A DNA stretch of 64,000 nucleotides from JBMFVE01 sp049966155 (GTDB lineage Bacteria; Bacteroidota; Ignavibacteria; Kryptoniales; JAKASW01), in contig JBMFVE010000006.1 of NCBI GenBank assembly GCA_049966155.1, positions 46,812 through 110,811 of the forward strand, in the 5' to 3' direction. Position 1 is the first letter of the stretch. Every line of letters begins with the position of its first letter. Shown here piece after piece: positions 9,024 to 17,472 of this stretch. The notes below the pieces were generated by a model. The model saw only the letters and a list, made by a program, of their open reading frames with translations, ran no database searches and was not told the origin of the DNA. The position numbers were made by a program, and so were the translations under genes.

Positions 9024-10319
9024 CTATTTAATTAATGTCATTTTCTTCGTGGAAACATAGTCTCCAACTTTTAATTGATAAAAATAAACACCGCTTGGAT
9101 AATCGGAACCATCAAATATGATTTCATGCACGCCAGGGGCCTGGACGCCACTCGCAAGAGTTGCTATCTGCTTTCCAAGCTCATCATAAACATTTAATAT
9201 GACCTTCTGAGGAGAAGACAGCTTATACGAGATTCTTGTTTCAGGATTAAAAGGATTTGGATAGTTTTGATAAAGTTGAAAGCTATTTGCAATGGCACCC
9301 TCCCAGTTCTCCATCACTTTTGTTATAATTTCTTTAAGCGGTCTGCTCCAGACCTCACCGTTATTAGCACCTGCAAATAGCCTTGAGCCGTTTACTGCAA
9401 GGCAGTAAATATATCCGTCAGTAAGCCCCGTTGTATCGGCAAGTTGCCATGAGCTACCCTGATTTAAAGAAACAAAGAGTCCACTCCCGGATGTCCCCAC
9501 CATAACATCAGGATGAATCACCAAAAAGGTATTTATGTATGTTGTCGTTAGCCCTTTGTTAGTAAGATTCCAGCTAAATCCGCCGTTTGTGCTCTTATAA
9601 ACGCCTTCGGTATTTCCCATGTAAACATATGGACTGTCAATGGCAATTGAATTTACATATAGATTGTTGATACCCGTATTGCTTTGTGCCCAGCTGCCAC
9701 CGTGATCATCTGATATAAAGACTCCACCACCCCATGTGCCCGCATAGAGCCTGTTTCCAACTGCAGCAATGGTGCGGATAGACAAATTAGTCAACCCGTT
9801 ATTAGCTTGATTCCACGATTTCCCTATGTCTTCAGAATAATAAATGCCAGCATTCCACGTGCCGGCAAATATAGTTGAGTCCATGTGACTAATCACATAG
9901 ATGTTGGTGTCTGGAATACCTGCACTAACTTTTTTCCAGGTCCTCCCAACATCTGAAGTCATATAAATACCACTGCCTTGTCCATGCATTCCGTATGTAG
10001 CATTAGCAATGTTTCCATAAGCGCCCACTAGGAGAATGTTATTAATAACATGTATCGTGGTTATATCAGACGTTGTCAGACCGGAATCAATACAAGTCCA
10101 GGTAGTTCCGTTGTCACTTGACCTGTAGAGGTTCCCACCAAGAGTGCCAGCGTACAAATTTAGTCCGTCGCTTGCCAGAGTTGTGACGCGCCCTGGTAAT
10201 GCCCCGTGTCCATAAGGAGGAGGGGGTAAAACTGTTTTGCTCCACTGGCCGATTGAAGCCCTACTTGCTAAACTAAAGACCAAAATAAATAGTATGGCGT
10301 TCTTATTTATCATGTTCAT
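9024..10319 (-). CDS. Secreted BNR/sortilin-type beta-propeller with T9SS tail
   Basis: A 431-residue exported protein. After the signal peptide come at least six Asp-box repeats (SSDNGTTW, TSDVGRTW, SEDIGKSW, SDDHGGSW, STNGGFSW, SLNQGSSW) spaced about 42 residues apart, which predicts a propeller of six or seven blades at about 25-335. The T9SS sorting domain follows (YQNYPNPFNPETRISYKL ... KKMTLIK). Asp-box propellers include sialidases and Ycf48/sortilin-like scaffolds. No catalytic sialidase arginine triad is evident, so glycan binding or assembly scaffolding is more likely than hydrolysis. It lies between the PorV paralogue and GH3 in the same operon. The start is uncertain because the upstream ribosome site is weak. 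Confidence 0.8.
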   Translation of the reverse strand: MNMINKNAILFILVFSLASRASIGQWSKTVLPPPPYGHGALPGRVTTLASDGLNLYAGTLGGNLYRSSDNGTTWTCIDSGLTTSDITTIHVINNILLVGAYGNIANATYGMHGQGSGIYMTSDVGRTWKKVSAGIPDTNIYVISHMDSTIFAGTWNAGIYYSEDIGKSWNQANNGLTNLSIRTIAAVGNRLYAGTWGGGVFISDDHGGSWAQSNTGINNLYVNSIAIDSPYVYMGNTEGVYKSTNGGFSWNLTNKGLTTTYINTFLVIHPDVMVGTSGSGLFVSLNQGSSWQLADTTGLTDGYIYCLAVNGSRLFAGANNGEVWSRPLKEIITKVMENWEGAIANSFQLYQNYPNPFNPETRISYKLSSPQKVILNVYDELGKQIATLASGVQAPGVHEIIFDGSDYPSGVYFYQLKVGDYVSTKKMTLIK

Positions 10320-10364
10320 ACCCAGGTATTTAAATTCATATTAATTTATGATCAAAGCTGCTCA

Positions 10365-11396
10365 TCAAAAATTGACTCCAGCACCGAATTTCTGTATATA
10401 ATTTAACCGTCCAAAATTCTGGTAAGCATATGAAAGAGATACAACGACGTTACCTATATGGGCCTCTTTCAATCCTATTCCAAGCGCAAAAGACTCTTCT
10501 GATCCGGGCAAAAAAAGTGACTTATACCCTGCCCGGAAGGCAATTAAATTGTCAAAGACATACTCTGCCCCTATGTTGATGGATTCATAATTGTCATTTG
10601 GATGCATTGCATCAACATCAACCGTAATCTTATTCATATCAGTCACAAGTGGACTATACGAAAGCCCCACACGGAAATTTAACGGAAGTGACCAAGAGTC
10701 TGTACCAAGATTCGCTGGAATCTTACCATTATTCCCCGTTGTCGTAGGATCAGGGTCATAAGTAACCAAAAGTGTCTGCCCCTGCATCTGCATTTTCGTT
10801 CCCAGATTTGATATTGACATCCCTAGTATTACACCATCAAAGGGCGTCCTGTACAGGATTCCCAAATCAATTGCAAAACCAGTTGCACTAGCGTCCCAAA
10901 TTGACTGATAGACAACCTTGGGATTGAAGCCAATAGAGAAATTGTCTGTAAGATTAATTGCATATCCAAGACTCACAGCTAGGTCTGTAGCGCTAAATAT
11001 CTGACCGGTACCATTAGGATTATCAACAGTTGTGACCTTCATATCTCCATAGTTGGATGCAGTTAAGCTAAAGCCTACTGTCCCAAAGTTTCCCAGATTA
11101 TAGGACGCCGCCAAATAGTTATATGATAAATCCGCTAACCAGTTAGTGTGATCGAACAGGATCCCAACGCCTTCTATCCTGGACAGGCCAGCAGGGTTCC
11201 AATAAAATGCGCTCTCATCATCGGACACCGCCACAAAAGCACTCCCCATTGCTGTAGCTCGAGCTCCCTGTCCAATTTCAAGAAAAGAAGCAGCTGACGT
11301 TCCTCTCTTTGAAACATTTGAAATAAGGCCCTGAGCAAACGAATACGATAAAGAAACGAGCACGAAAATTATAGAGAAGAAAATCTTACTTTTCAT
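10365..11396 (-). CDS. PorV/PorQ-like outer-membrane protein (locus A)
   Basis: A 343-residue protein with signal peptide and the PorV signature at the mature N-terminus (GTSAASFLEIGQGARATAMG, SDDESAFYWNPAGL). A FadL-like barrel of amphipathic strands follows and ends in a terminal aromatic (FGAGVNF). In T9SS bacteria PorV collects cargo from the translocon for the attachment complex, and paralogues serve individual surface assemblies. Here it is encoded 13 bases after the 1042-residue surface protein and downstream of a TonB receptor, so a dedicated role in exporting or holding that protein is inferred. GGAG is placed eight bases before the ATG. A second paralogue is at 48935-49951. Confidence 0.85.
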   Translation of the reverse strand: MKSKIFFSIIFVLVSLSYSFAQGLISNVSKRGTSAASFLEIGQGARATAMGSAFVAVSDDESAFYWNPAGLSRIEGVGILFDHTNWLADLSYNYLAASYNLGNFGTVGFSLTASNYGDMKVTTVDNPNGTGQIFSATDLAVSLGYAINLTDNFSIGFNPKVVYQSIWDASATGFAIDLGILYRTPFDGVILGMSISNLGTKMQMQGQTLLVTYDPDPTTTGNNGKIPANLGTDSWSLPLNFRVGLSYSPLVTDMNKITVDVDAMHPNDNYESINIGAEYVFDNLIAFRAGYKSLFLPGSEESFALGIGLKEAHIGNVVVSLSYAYQNFGRLNYIQKFGAGVNF

Positions 11397-11409
11397 ACTT
11401 CATTCTCCA

Positions 11410-14400
11410 CTACTTAATTACTGCGAATTTGCCGATAAACTTCCCAATTCCAGGCGCATCTACTTCGTATATATATAGGCCATAGGCAATGTCCATCCCA
11501 TCATCTGAAACCAGGTCCCATGACATTGCACCGCCGCTATTTAGGTTTGAATTGTCCTTGTAAAGCGTCTTAACCAATGCTCCAGACAATGTGTATATCC
11601 TGATTGTACACGTTGGTGGTAGATTTATAAAATCAATCTTACGCGTCCCTCTTCCTGTTGGGTAAAGCGATCTTGGTTCCCAGCTTGCTGTTGCAATGTA
11701 TGGATTGGGAACAACAGAGATTTTAGAAAGGTTCTGGTTGGCCAGTGTGTTATTGATTCCCATTCCTTTTGTCGAGAACAAAAAATAATCTCCACTTGCA
11801 AATGGTTTGGTTGTATAAATGCGAAACTCATCGCCTGGTTGAGGATAAATTGGCGCAGTTCCAGGGTTCTGTGGTGGCTGGTAGTGTACACGCCAGGTGT
11901 ACTTAATTTGGTTCCTTAATTTTTGAATAAATATAATATCATCACCAAGTGTTAAGGACTTAGATCTGTCATTATCCAATATTTCAGTTCTTACCGTATC
12001 ACCCGTGTTCAGGTCGAACACCAAAAAATTCACGGGTATTTTATTATATGGCGTTGTGGATACCTGATGGTCAAAGAACACCATCTTGTAATCTGTGGGC
12101 CACTTTACATCCAGGCTCGAGGAAGTCATATCAGGGATTACGCTCAGATTTAAGTTGCTTTTACCTATATACCATCCTGTCAGAGAATCATTAATTGCAA
12201 TTGTTGTATCATTTCGAAATGTAAAAACCATACCGTCGAAAGGAGTGCTGAACACATTTGGTCCAAACACAGTTGCATCGACATTACTGTAAAGAGTGTC
12301 GGTTTTGGTGTTGAGAGTCCTGATTAGTGTATAAGAAGTTGTCCGATAAAAAGGCACGGCACCTGTTGCATTAAACTCAATCCTGTACTGAGCACCGCTT
12401 TTAACCGCAGCGGGGTCAATGACCTGAACGTTTATTGCACCCGTGCCAAGCCCATTCGTCACTCTCCCCAGATCTCCATTTATTTGCGGGGGCACATAGC
12501 CTGCGACTGGAGTATTAGGTGTCACAACTGCACAGTTTTGATCAATGAATGTTATATTACCTGAGTAGTCCTGTGAAATTATTTTAGAGCACTCCGTAGG
12601 TTGTAATCCAGTCGTACCAAAAGCTGAATCACCAGTTGTATATGAGCAAACCGCATAGTAGTAAGTCTTGCCATTCTCCACAGTTGTGTCAACAAATGAA
12701 TGCTGCAAACCAGTATTACTCCCTCTCCAAAAATGAGCCCCATTTATTCCCACAGGATCAGGACCCGCAATTGAATCAATTAAATCAAACTGGGCAATTG
12801 GCTTCCAATACACAGGCTCCCCTTTTGAGTCAGTAATAAGTTTAACATCTTCAAACTGAGGCTCTTCGCTTCTGTATATGGTATAACCCTCAAATGTTTT
12901 CTTGTACCCCTGCTTGGGATCCCCATTTTGATATCCGAGAAATGGGTCTCTGAATTGTTCGGCTACGTTATCCCAGTACAGGTATACCCTTCTGTCACCC
13001 GGTACTGCATGTAAGGTCGGTTTGTAAGGTGGTTTTGAAAAATTATAGTTAGCATTATAAATCTGTTGCACAGTTTGCTTATGCTGAAGAATCTGTCCAA
13101 GGTCATTACCCATAATCAGCGCCATGGAGAACCGCTCCCTCAATCCCCTCCCCAATATGAATGGGCCTGATGCAAAGACCATCTGTATATTAACATTTTG
13201 TACTAACGTGTCAACGAAGCCATTATTCATTGCATGCCACATAACAGCGTCGTTTTTAGGCCACATGCCAGTAGGGCCTTTATCGGCTAATGTTCCAAGT
13301 GTGACAGACGTTAATCCAATTTGATCGGATTCATCTTTGTCAGTTTCATCAAAATGTGGTTCACCATGCGTGGGCATCCCATCACCCTCTCCGAGGTCAG
13401 GGCCCGGATATCCAGGATCCCATGGCCCAAGTCCATCTCTGCCGACATCGTCATTGAGAGGTTCACCTGGGTCCCACTTGCCATTGCCATTCAGGTCAGA
13501 GTAGGGTACCCAGTTGTGATTATTATCAATGTTATCATCTCTCCGCTCATCAATCATTCCATCCCTATCATTGTCAATTCCGTCAAACGGGTTTCCTGGG
13601 CTTTCAAGGTAAGCAAAGCCTAGATATCCAGTCTTCCAATTACCTGGATTACCGATTCCTGAAGGTGCCCAGGTATATGCAATATTATATGATGTGTTGT
13701 AGTAAGCACTATTTGCCGGCTCAGTTGCATTTGCCCCACCTATTCCAGGGTCTGCATAAAATCCAAATGCAGTGCTGTCATATGTGTGGTCTGAAATGTT
13801 GACAATATCGTAGTGCCAGAAGATGACATCTTCTGCTAAGACATGCGACCACTGAAAACCGCGGACTTCAACTCTTAGCCCCAACCCCCCTCGAGCAGAG
13901 TCTCCAGCTATCGGGTAATAGTTATAAGGAGGCAATGTAAACTTTTTATCTTGTGAATCATCCATTACAAAAAATGTTTCAAAATCTGCGTTCGATACGC
14001 CTTTCCCAAAGTAGCCGTACCATTTGCCATTCCATGAAGGATCAAGGCCAAGTGCTGAAGGCCAGGCAGCCGGAAGCGAGTTATAATAATTGCCGTTTGC
14101 ATCTATGGCAGGTGTTGTGCCACTCGGGTTTGCATAACCCGGTACAGGCTCCAATCCCCATGGAGTTCCCGTCACCGGATCTTGGCTATACTGTTCCCTG
14201 TATGCAGAGATAAGGGGAGTAATCCTTTGACCAGAAGGAGTAGTTACTCGAGCAGCTATGAGAACAGCAGTTCCATCTAAATTATTATGCCCTGAACCAG
14301 AAGGCCACTCCATCGATGGAGCAAATTGCCAGTACCCAACCTCACCATAATTGTAATATAGCGTCGCAATCCTATTGCCCATCATTACACCCTGCCTCCT

Positions 14401-14538
14401 GTAGCGATAGTTGCCAAGAGAATCCGCACGATAAAGTGGTACCCTTGGATCCTCCTGACCAATATCAATTTGTGCTCGGGCAACATTAACCGCTAAGTCA
14501 AACAAAACCAGCCAGGCGATTAAAAAACTAAATTTCAT
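11410..14538 (-). CDS. Large exported surface protein with calcium-type acidic loops and FlgD-like C-terminus (locus A)
   Basis: A 1042-residue protein with signal peptide (WLVLFDLAVNVARAQ). No enzyme family is recognised. About residues 318-406 form an Asp/Asn/Gly-rich segment with EF-hand or thrombospondin-3-like loops (DGIDNDRDGMIDE, DLNGNGKWDPGEP) that should bind calcium. A fibronectin-type region follows (TFEGYTIYRSEEP, NGKTYYYAVCSYT). The last 90 residues are a FlgD-like/T9SS-variant tail (CTIRIYTLSGALVKTL, GLYIYEVDAP, GKFAVIK). It is encoded between a TonB receptor and a PorV paralogue, the position SusD would hold in a Bacteroides system, so a surface ligand-binding lid is a reasonable inference. 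The homologue in locus B is 50035-53427. Confidence 0.7.
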   Translation of the reverse strand: MKFSFLIAWLVLFDLAVNVARAQIDIGQEDPRVPLYRADSLGNYRYRRQGVMMGNRIATLYYNYGEVGYWQFAPSMEWPSGSGHNNLDGTAVLIAARVTTPSGQRITPLISAYREQYSQDPVTGTPWGLEPVPGYANPSGTTPAIDANGNYYNSLPAAWPSALGLDPSWNGKWYGYFGKGVSNADFETFFVMDDSQDKKFTLPPYNYYPIAGDSARGGLGLRVEVRGFQWSHVLAEDVIFWHYDIVNISDHTYDSTAFGFYADPGIGGANATEPANSAYYNTSYNIAYTWAPSGIGNPGNWKTGYLGFAYLESPGNPFDGIDNDRDGMIDERRDDNIDNNHNWVPYSDLNGNGKWDPGEPLNDDVGRDGLGPWDPGYPGPDLGEGDGMPTHGEPHFDETDKDESDQIGLTSVTLGTLADKGPTGMWPKNDAVMWHAMNNGFVDTLVQNVNIQMVFASGPFILGRGLRERFSMALIMGNDLGQILQHKQTVQQIYNANYNFSKPPYKPTLHAVPGDRRVYLYWDNVAEQFRDPFLGYQNGDPKQGYKKTFEGYTIYRSEEPQFEDVKLITDSKGEPVYWKPIAQFDLIDSIAGPDPVGINGAHFWRGSNTGLQHSFVDTTVENGKTYYYAVCSYTTGDSAFGTTGLQPTECSKIISQDYSGNITFIDQNCAVVTPNTPVAGYVPPQINGDLGRVTNGLGTGAINVQVIDPAAVKSGAQYRIEFNATGAVPFYRTTSYTLIRTLNTKTDTLYSNVDATVFGPNVFSTPFDGMVFTFRNDTTIAINDSLTGWYIGKSNLNLSVIPDMTSSSLDVKWPTDYKMVFFDHQVSTTPYNKIPVNFLVFDLNTGDTVRTEILDNDRSKSLTLGDDIIFIQKLRNQIKYTWRVHYQPPQNPGTAPIYPQPGDEFRIYTTKPFASGDYFLFSTKGMGINNTLANQNLSKISVVPNPYIATASWEPRSLYPTGRGTRKIDFINLPPTCTIRIYTLSGALVKTLYKDNSNLNSGGAMSWDLVSDDGMDIAYGLYIYEVDAPGIGKFIGKFAVIK

Positions 14539-14563
14539 TTGGCGTTCTCCTGAAATGGTACTT

Positions 14564-17320
14564 TCAAAAATCCAAGCTCACTCCAACCCGGAGTGATCGT
14601 GGTGCTGAAAAGCTCGAAGGGTCATTTATAAACTGCTGTAAGGTATTGAGTCCAATAATTGTTCCAGCAGAGTATATATCCTGAATCGGAATGTCATTGG
14701 CACGTCCTGTATATGCATTAACATTCACCTCGTTTCTTATGTCAAGCACATTATACACAAGGAAAAACAAATTGACATTTACACCGTTCTTTAGTTTAAA
14801 GGATTTTTGTGCCCGGAGATCCACATTATATGTAGGTGGCTTGACACCGTTATTATAGAAGAGGAGTCCCTGTGATATACGAACATCTTGCGTATAAGGA
14901 AAGCCAGATCCATAATTAAATACCAGACCGACATTCCAATTGTCTGGTATTCCTACATCCAACTCGATATTTAGGGTGTTTCGTTGGTCCCAGTCCAGCG
15001 GGACAAACGTTTTAGGAGTCTCAACTGGCGGCTGCGTTTGATTGTTATAAAAAACGGACATTGGGTCTGAAGCATCCCCCTCTGCTATCTGGTATGTGTA
15101 ATCCACCTTCAACCCAAAGTAATCCGTAAAATGCTTGTCCAATGTCAATATGAACCCACGGACATTTGCATAATCCCTATTTATATATCTTGCATAATTT
15201 ACACCCTGGTAGGTATTGATAATCTCCATGCCAAGCCAATCTCTGATATCTCTATTGTAGATAGTGAAGTCCAAAGTGAGATCCGATGTAAGAGCCTGTT
15301 GCAACCCCACTTCATACATAACTGTCCTCTCGGGCTGTAGATCTGGATTCCCCATTATACTCGCCAATCCTCCAGTTTCAAGGACCAATTCACCGGGATT
15401 GTCGTAAAGACTGGAGAAACTTGGAATTTGGAAAAAGTGACCATATGAAAAGTGAATAATACCTCTGTCGGTAATTGGAAAAGAAATTCCCAACCGAGGA
15501 CTTATTTGTGTCTTTGCTGATGCCTCCACCATCCTTCCTGCATTTGGGAAGTTCGAATCACGAAGGGGATTTCTTAGGTCATATAAATATTGAGAGTTAG
15601 GTTTGAAATAGTCAAACCTTATCCCAAAGTTTATGATCATTATATCATATTCAGCTTTGTCCTGTATATAAAAGGAGGCTTCCACAGGATATCTCGTATA
15701 TGCCTGGTTACCAGCAGGATCTTGTTCACTTATTGCACCGAGCTGCAGATAGGTGGGCTTATAAACTGTATCAGTTGTACCACTTGAGGTAAGGCTTATC
15801 AAGCTGTATTCGTGATCATACAGTTTAAATAAATCAAATTCAATTCCTGCGCCAATTTTGTGGTGCCTTGATACCTGATCGTTAAACTGCCACTGAAGAA
15901 TACTTTCAATCGTTTGCCTTTCATAACGCCCAGATTGCTGTCCCCCTGATTGAAAAGTATAGTTTGTTAAAGGGGATCCCTGAGTTGGATCAACATATCT
16001 GGGATCGTAAGGATCCTTATAAACGTATCCTTTATAATCGTACCTATTTATAGCAAACTTAAATGTTTGCATAATACTCTGGGAGGGAACATGATTAATT
16101 TGAAGGGATTGTATCAAATTATTCATATAATGATTCATCAAACCATCCGGTGTCCATGCCCAAACATGACTATAGTACTTATTAAATGTATTATTGTAAA
16201 AAACGCTGTATGAAAACTTTAATGATTGAAACGAATAGGAAAGCTTGCCGTTCAAAGAATAGAGTCTACTTGGATTCATTGGCACATAGGATGAATCACC
16301 TGTATGAGGCATGATGTACACAGGGTTCCCATTCTGATCAAGGATCGGATTCCCATTAGCATCTGTAAGTTGATACGGAGTCTTGTCCCATGTATTATAA
16401 ATTCTCCATCCATACAGATAACCGGGATTATAATAATACCGCCCTGTTGAGAAAAAAGTTAAATTTGGTATAAGAACAGCTGGTCCGCTCAAAGTGAACT
16501 CATAATCTCTTGTTCTAAAAGTAGTTAGGCGTCCAACATTTGGAAACAAATTTGTGTGCGTGGTCACATAGTCCCCCGCGTATGCCGACAATGAGCCATG
16601 AAATTTATCTCCTCCATCCTGTGTAACTATATTTACCACGCCCGACATTGCTTGGCCATATTCTGCATTAAAAGTACCACTTATAACTTCCATTTCTCTT
16701 ATTGAAGAATTCTGGACCTGCAGAGGAAGAGATCCATTAAACGGATCTGTCACTGGAAGCCCATCAACGAGGTATGATACTTCATCAGAGCGGCCACCTC
16801 TAAAATGACCACCAACAACTCCAGCCTGGAGGCCGATTATCTGGCCAACGCTCTCCACAGGCAATTGGTTAATTTGATTAGAACTAACTGTTACTGAAGT
16901 AGAAGTCAAATCCTTCTGGACCAATGGTCTTTTGGCAGTTACCACAACTTCTTTTGTTGTCACCGCCTGAGGATTCAGCTTTATATCAAGAGTAAATGTT
17001 AAATCAATCTTAATTGGGACTTTATTGACAATTACCTTTTCGTAACCAACAGCACTAATCACAACGGTATACTCACCTGGCGGTATGTAATCCACAAAAT
17101 AGTAGCCATTTAAGTCTGTAGAAGACCCCATTTTAGTTCCCCGTATGACAACACTTGCACCAACTATTGGCTCGCCAGTTTGAGCATCAACGATTCGCCC
17201 AGCCAGCTTACCTGTTTGCCCTGCAAAAACAATGGGGGGGACTAAAAATGATAAGAAAAAGACCAACAAATATGAATGAGTTAAAAATTGTCCAATTCCA
17301 TGACATACCGATTTCAGCAT
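14564..17320 (-). CDS. TonB-dependent receptor with carboxypeptidase-regulatory domain (locus A, beta-glucan region)
   Basis: Outer-membrane importer of 918 residues. The signal region ends near PIVFAGQ. The regulatory beta-sandwich spans about 37-115 (GRIVDAQTGEPIVGASVVI, DLNGYYFVDYIPPGEYTVV), then the plug (RPLVQKDLTSTSVTV, GGHFRGGRSDEVSYLVDG, MSGVVNIVTQDGG) and the barrel, ending LRVGVSLDF with the expected terminal Phe. It is SusC-like in architecture, but no SusD gene is adjacent. Instead the 1042-residue surface protein starts 26 bases downstream, then the PorV paralogue. It is the first gene of its run, after a 152-base gap containing a hairpin. Given the surrounding glycoside hydrolases, uptake of beta-glucan oligosaccharides is inferred. 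Confidence 0.9.
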   Translation of the reverse strand: MLKSVCHGIGQFLTHSYLLVFFLSFLVPPIVFAGQTGKLAGRIVDAQTGEPIVGASVVIRGTKMGSSTDLNGYYFVDYIPPGEYTVVISAVGYEKVIVNKVPIKIDLTFTLDIKLNPQAVTTKEVVVTAKRPLVQKDLTSTSVTVSSNQINQLPVESVGQIIGLQAGVVGGHFRGGRSDEVSYLVDGLPVTDPFNGSLPLQVQNSSIREMEVISGTFNAEYGQAMSGVVNIVTQDGGDKFHGSLSAYAGDYVTTHTNLFPNVGRLTTFRTRDYEFTLSGPAVLIPNLTFFSTGRYYYNPGYLYGWRIYNTWDKTPYQLTDANGNPILDQNGNPVYIMPHTGDSSYVPMNPSRLYSLNGKLSYSFQSLKFSYSVFYNNTFNKYYSHVWAWTPDGLMNHYMNNLIQSLQINHVPSQSIMQTFKFAINRYDYKGYVYKDPYDPRYVDPTQGSPLTNYTFQSGGQQSGRYERQTIESILQWQFNDQVSRHHKIGAGIEFDLFKLYDHEYSLISLTSSGTTDTVYKPTYLQLGAISEQDPAGNQAYTRYPVEASFYIQDKAEYDIMIINFGIRFDYFKPNSQYLYDLRNPLRDSNFPNAGRMVEASAKTQISPRLGISFPITDRGIIHFSYGHFFQIPSFSSLYDNPGELVLETGGLASIMGNPDLQPERTVMYEVGLQQALTSDLTLDFTIYNRDIRDWLGMEIINTYQGVNYARYINRDYANVRGFILTLDKHFTDYFGLKVDYTYQIAEGDASDPMSVFYNNQTQPPVETPKTFVPLDWDQRNTLNIELDVGIPDNWNVGLVFNYGSGFPYTQDVRISQGLLFYNNGVKPPTYNVDLRAQKSFKLKNGVNVNLFFLVYNVLDIRNEVNVNAYTGRANDIPIQDIYSAGTIIGLNTLQQFINDPSSFSAPRSLRVGVSLDF

Positions 17321-17389
17321 AGGTTATCCCTTAACAAATGAATAAGCAATGTACCTCACAAATTACTGTGATTCATTTGTAACTTTATG

Positions 17390-17419
17390 GGAGAGCCTGA
17401 CTGCATTGCCAGGCTCTCC
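17390..17419 (-). terminator. 10-bp perfect hairpin after the CBM9-type gene
   Basis: Arms GGAGAGCCTG and CAGGCTCTCC with a ten-base loop, about 55 bases beyond the stop at 17473. The sequence after it on the minus strand is AT-rich but lacks a clear T-run. It may end, or attenuate, transcription between the symporter/CBM9 pair and the TonB receptor operon. Confidence 0.5.
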
Positions 17420-17472
17420 ATGTTACTTATTGCAGATAGTTTATAAAAACACATTAATGGCAAACAGGATGT

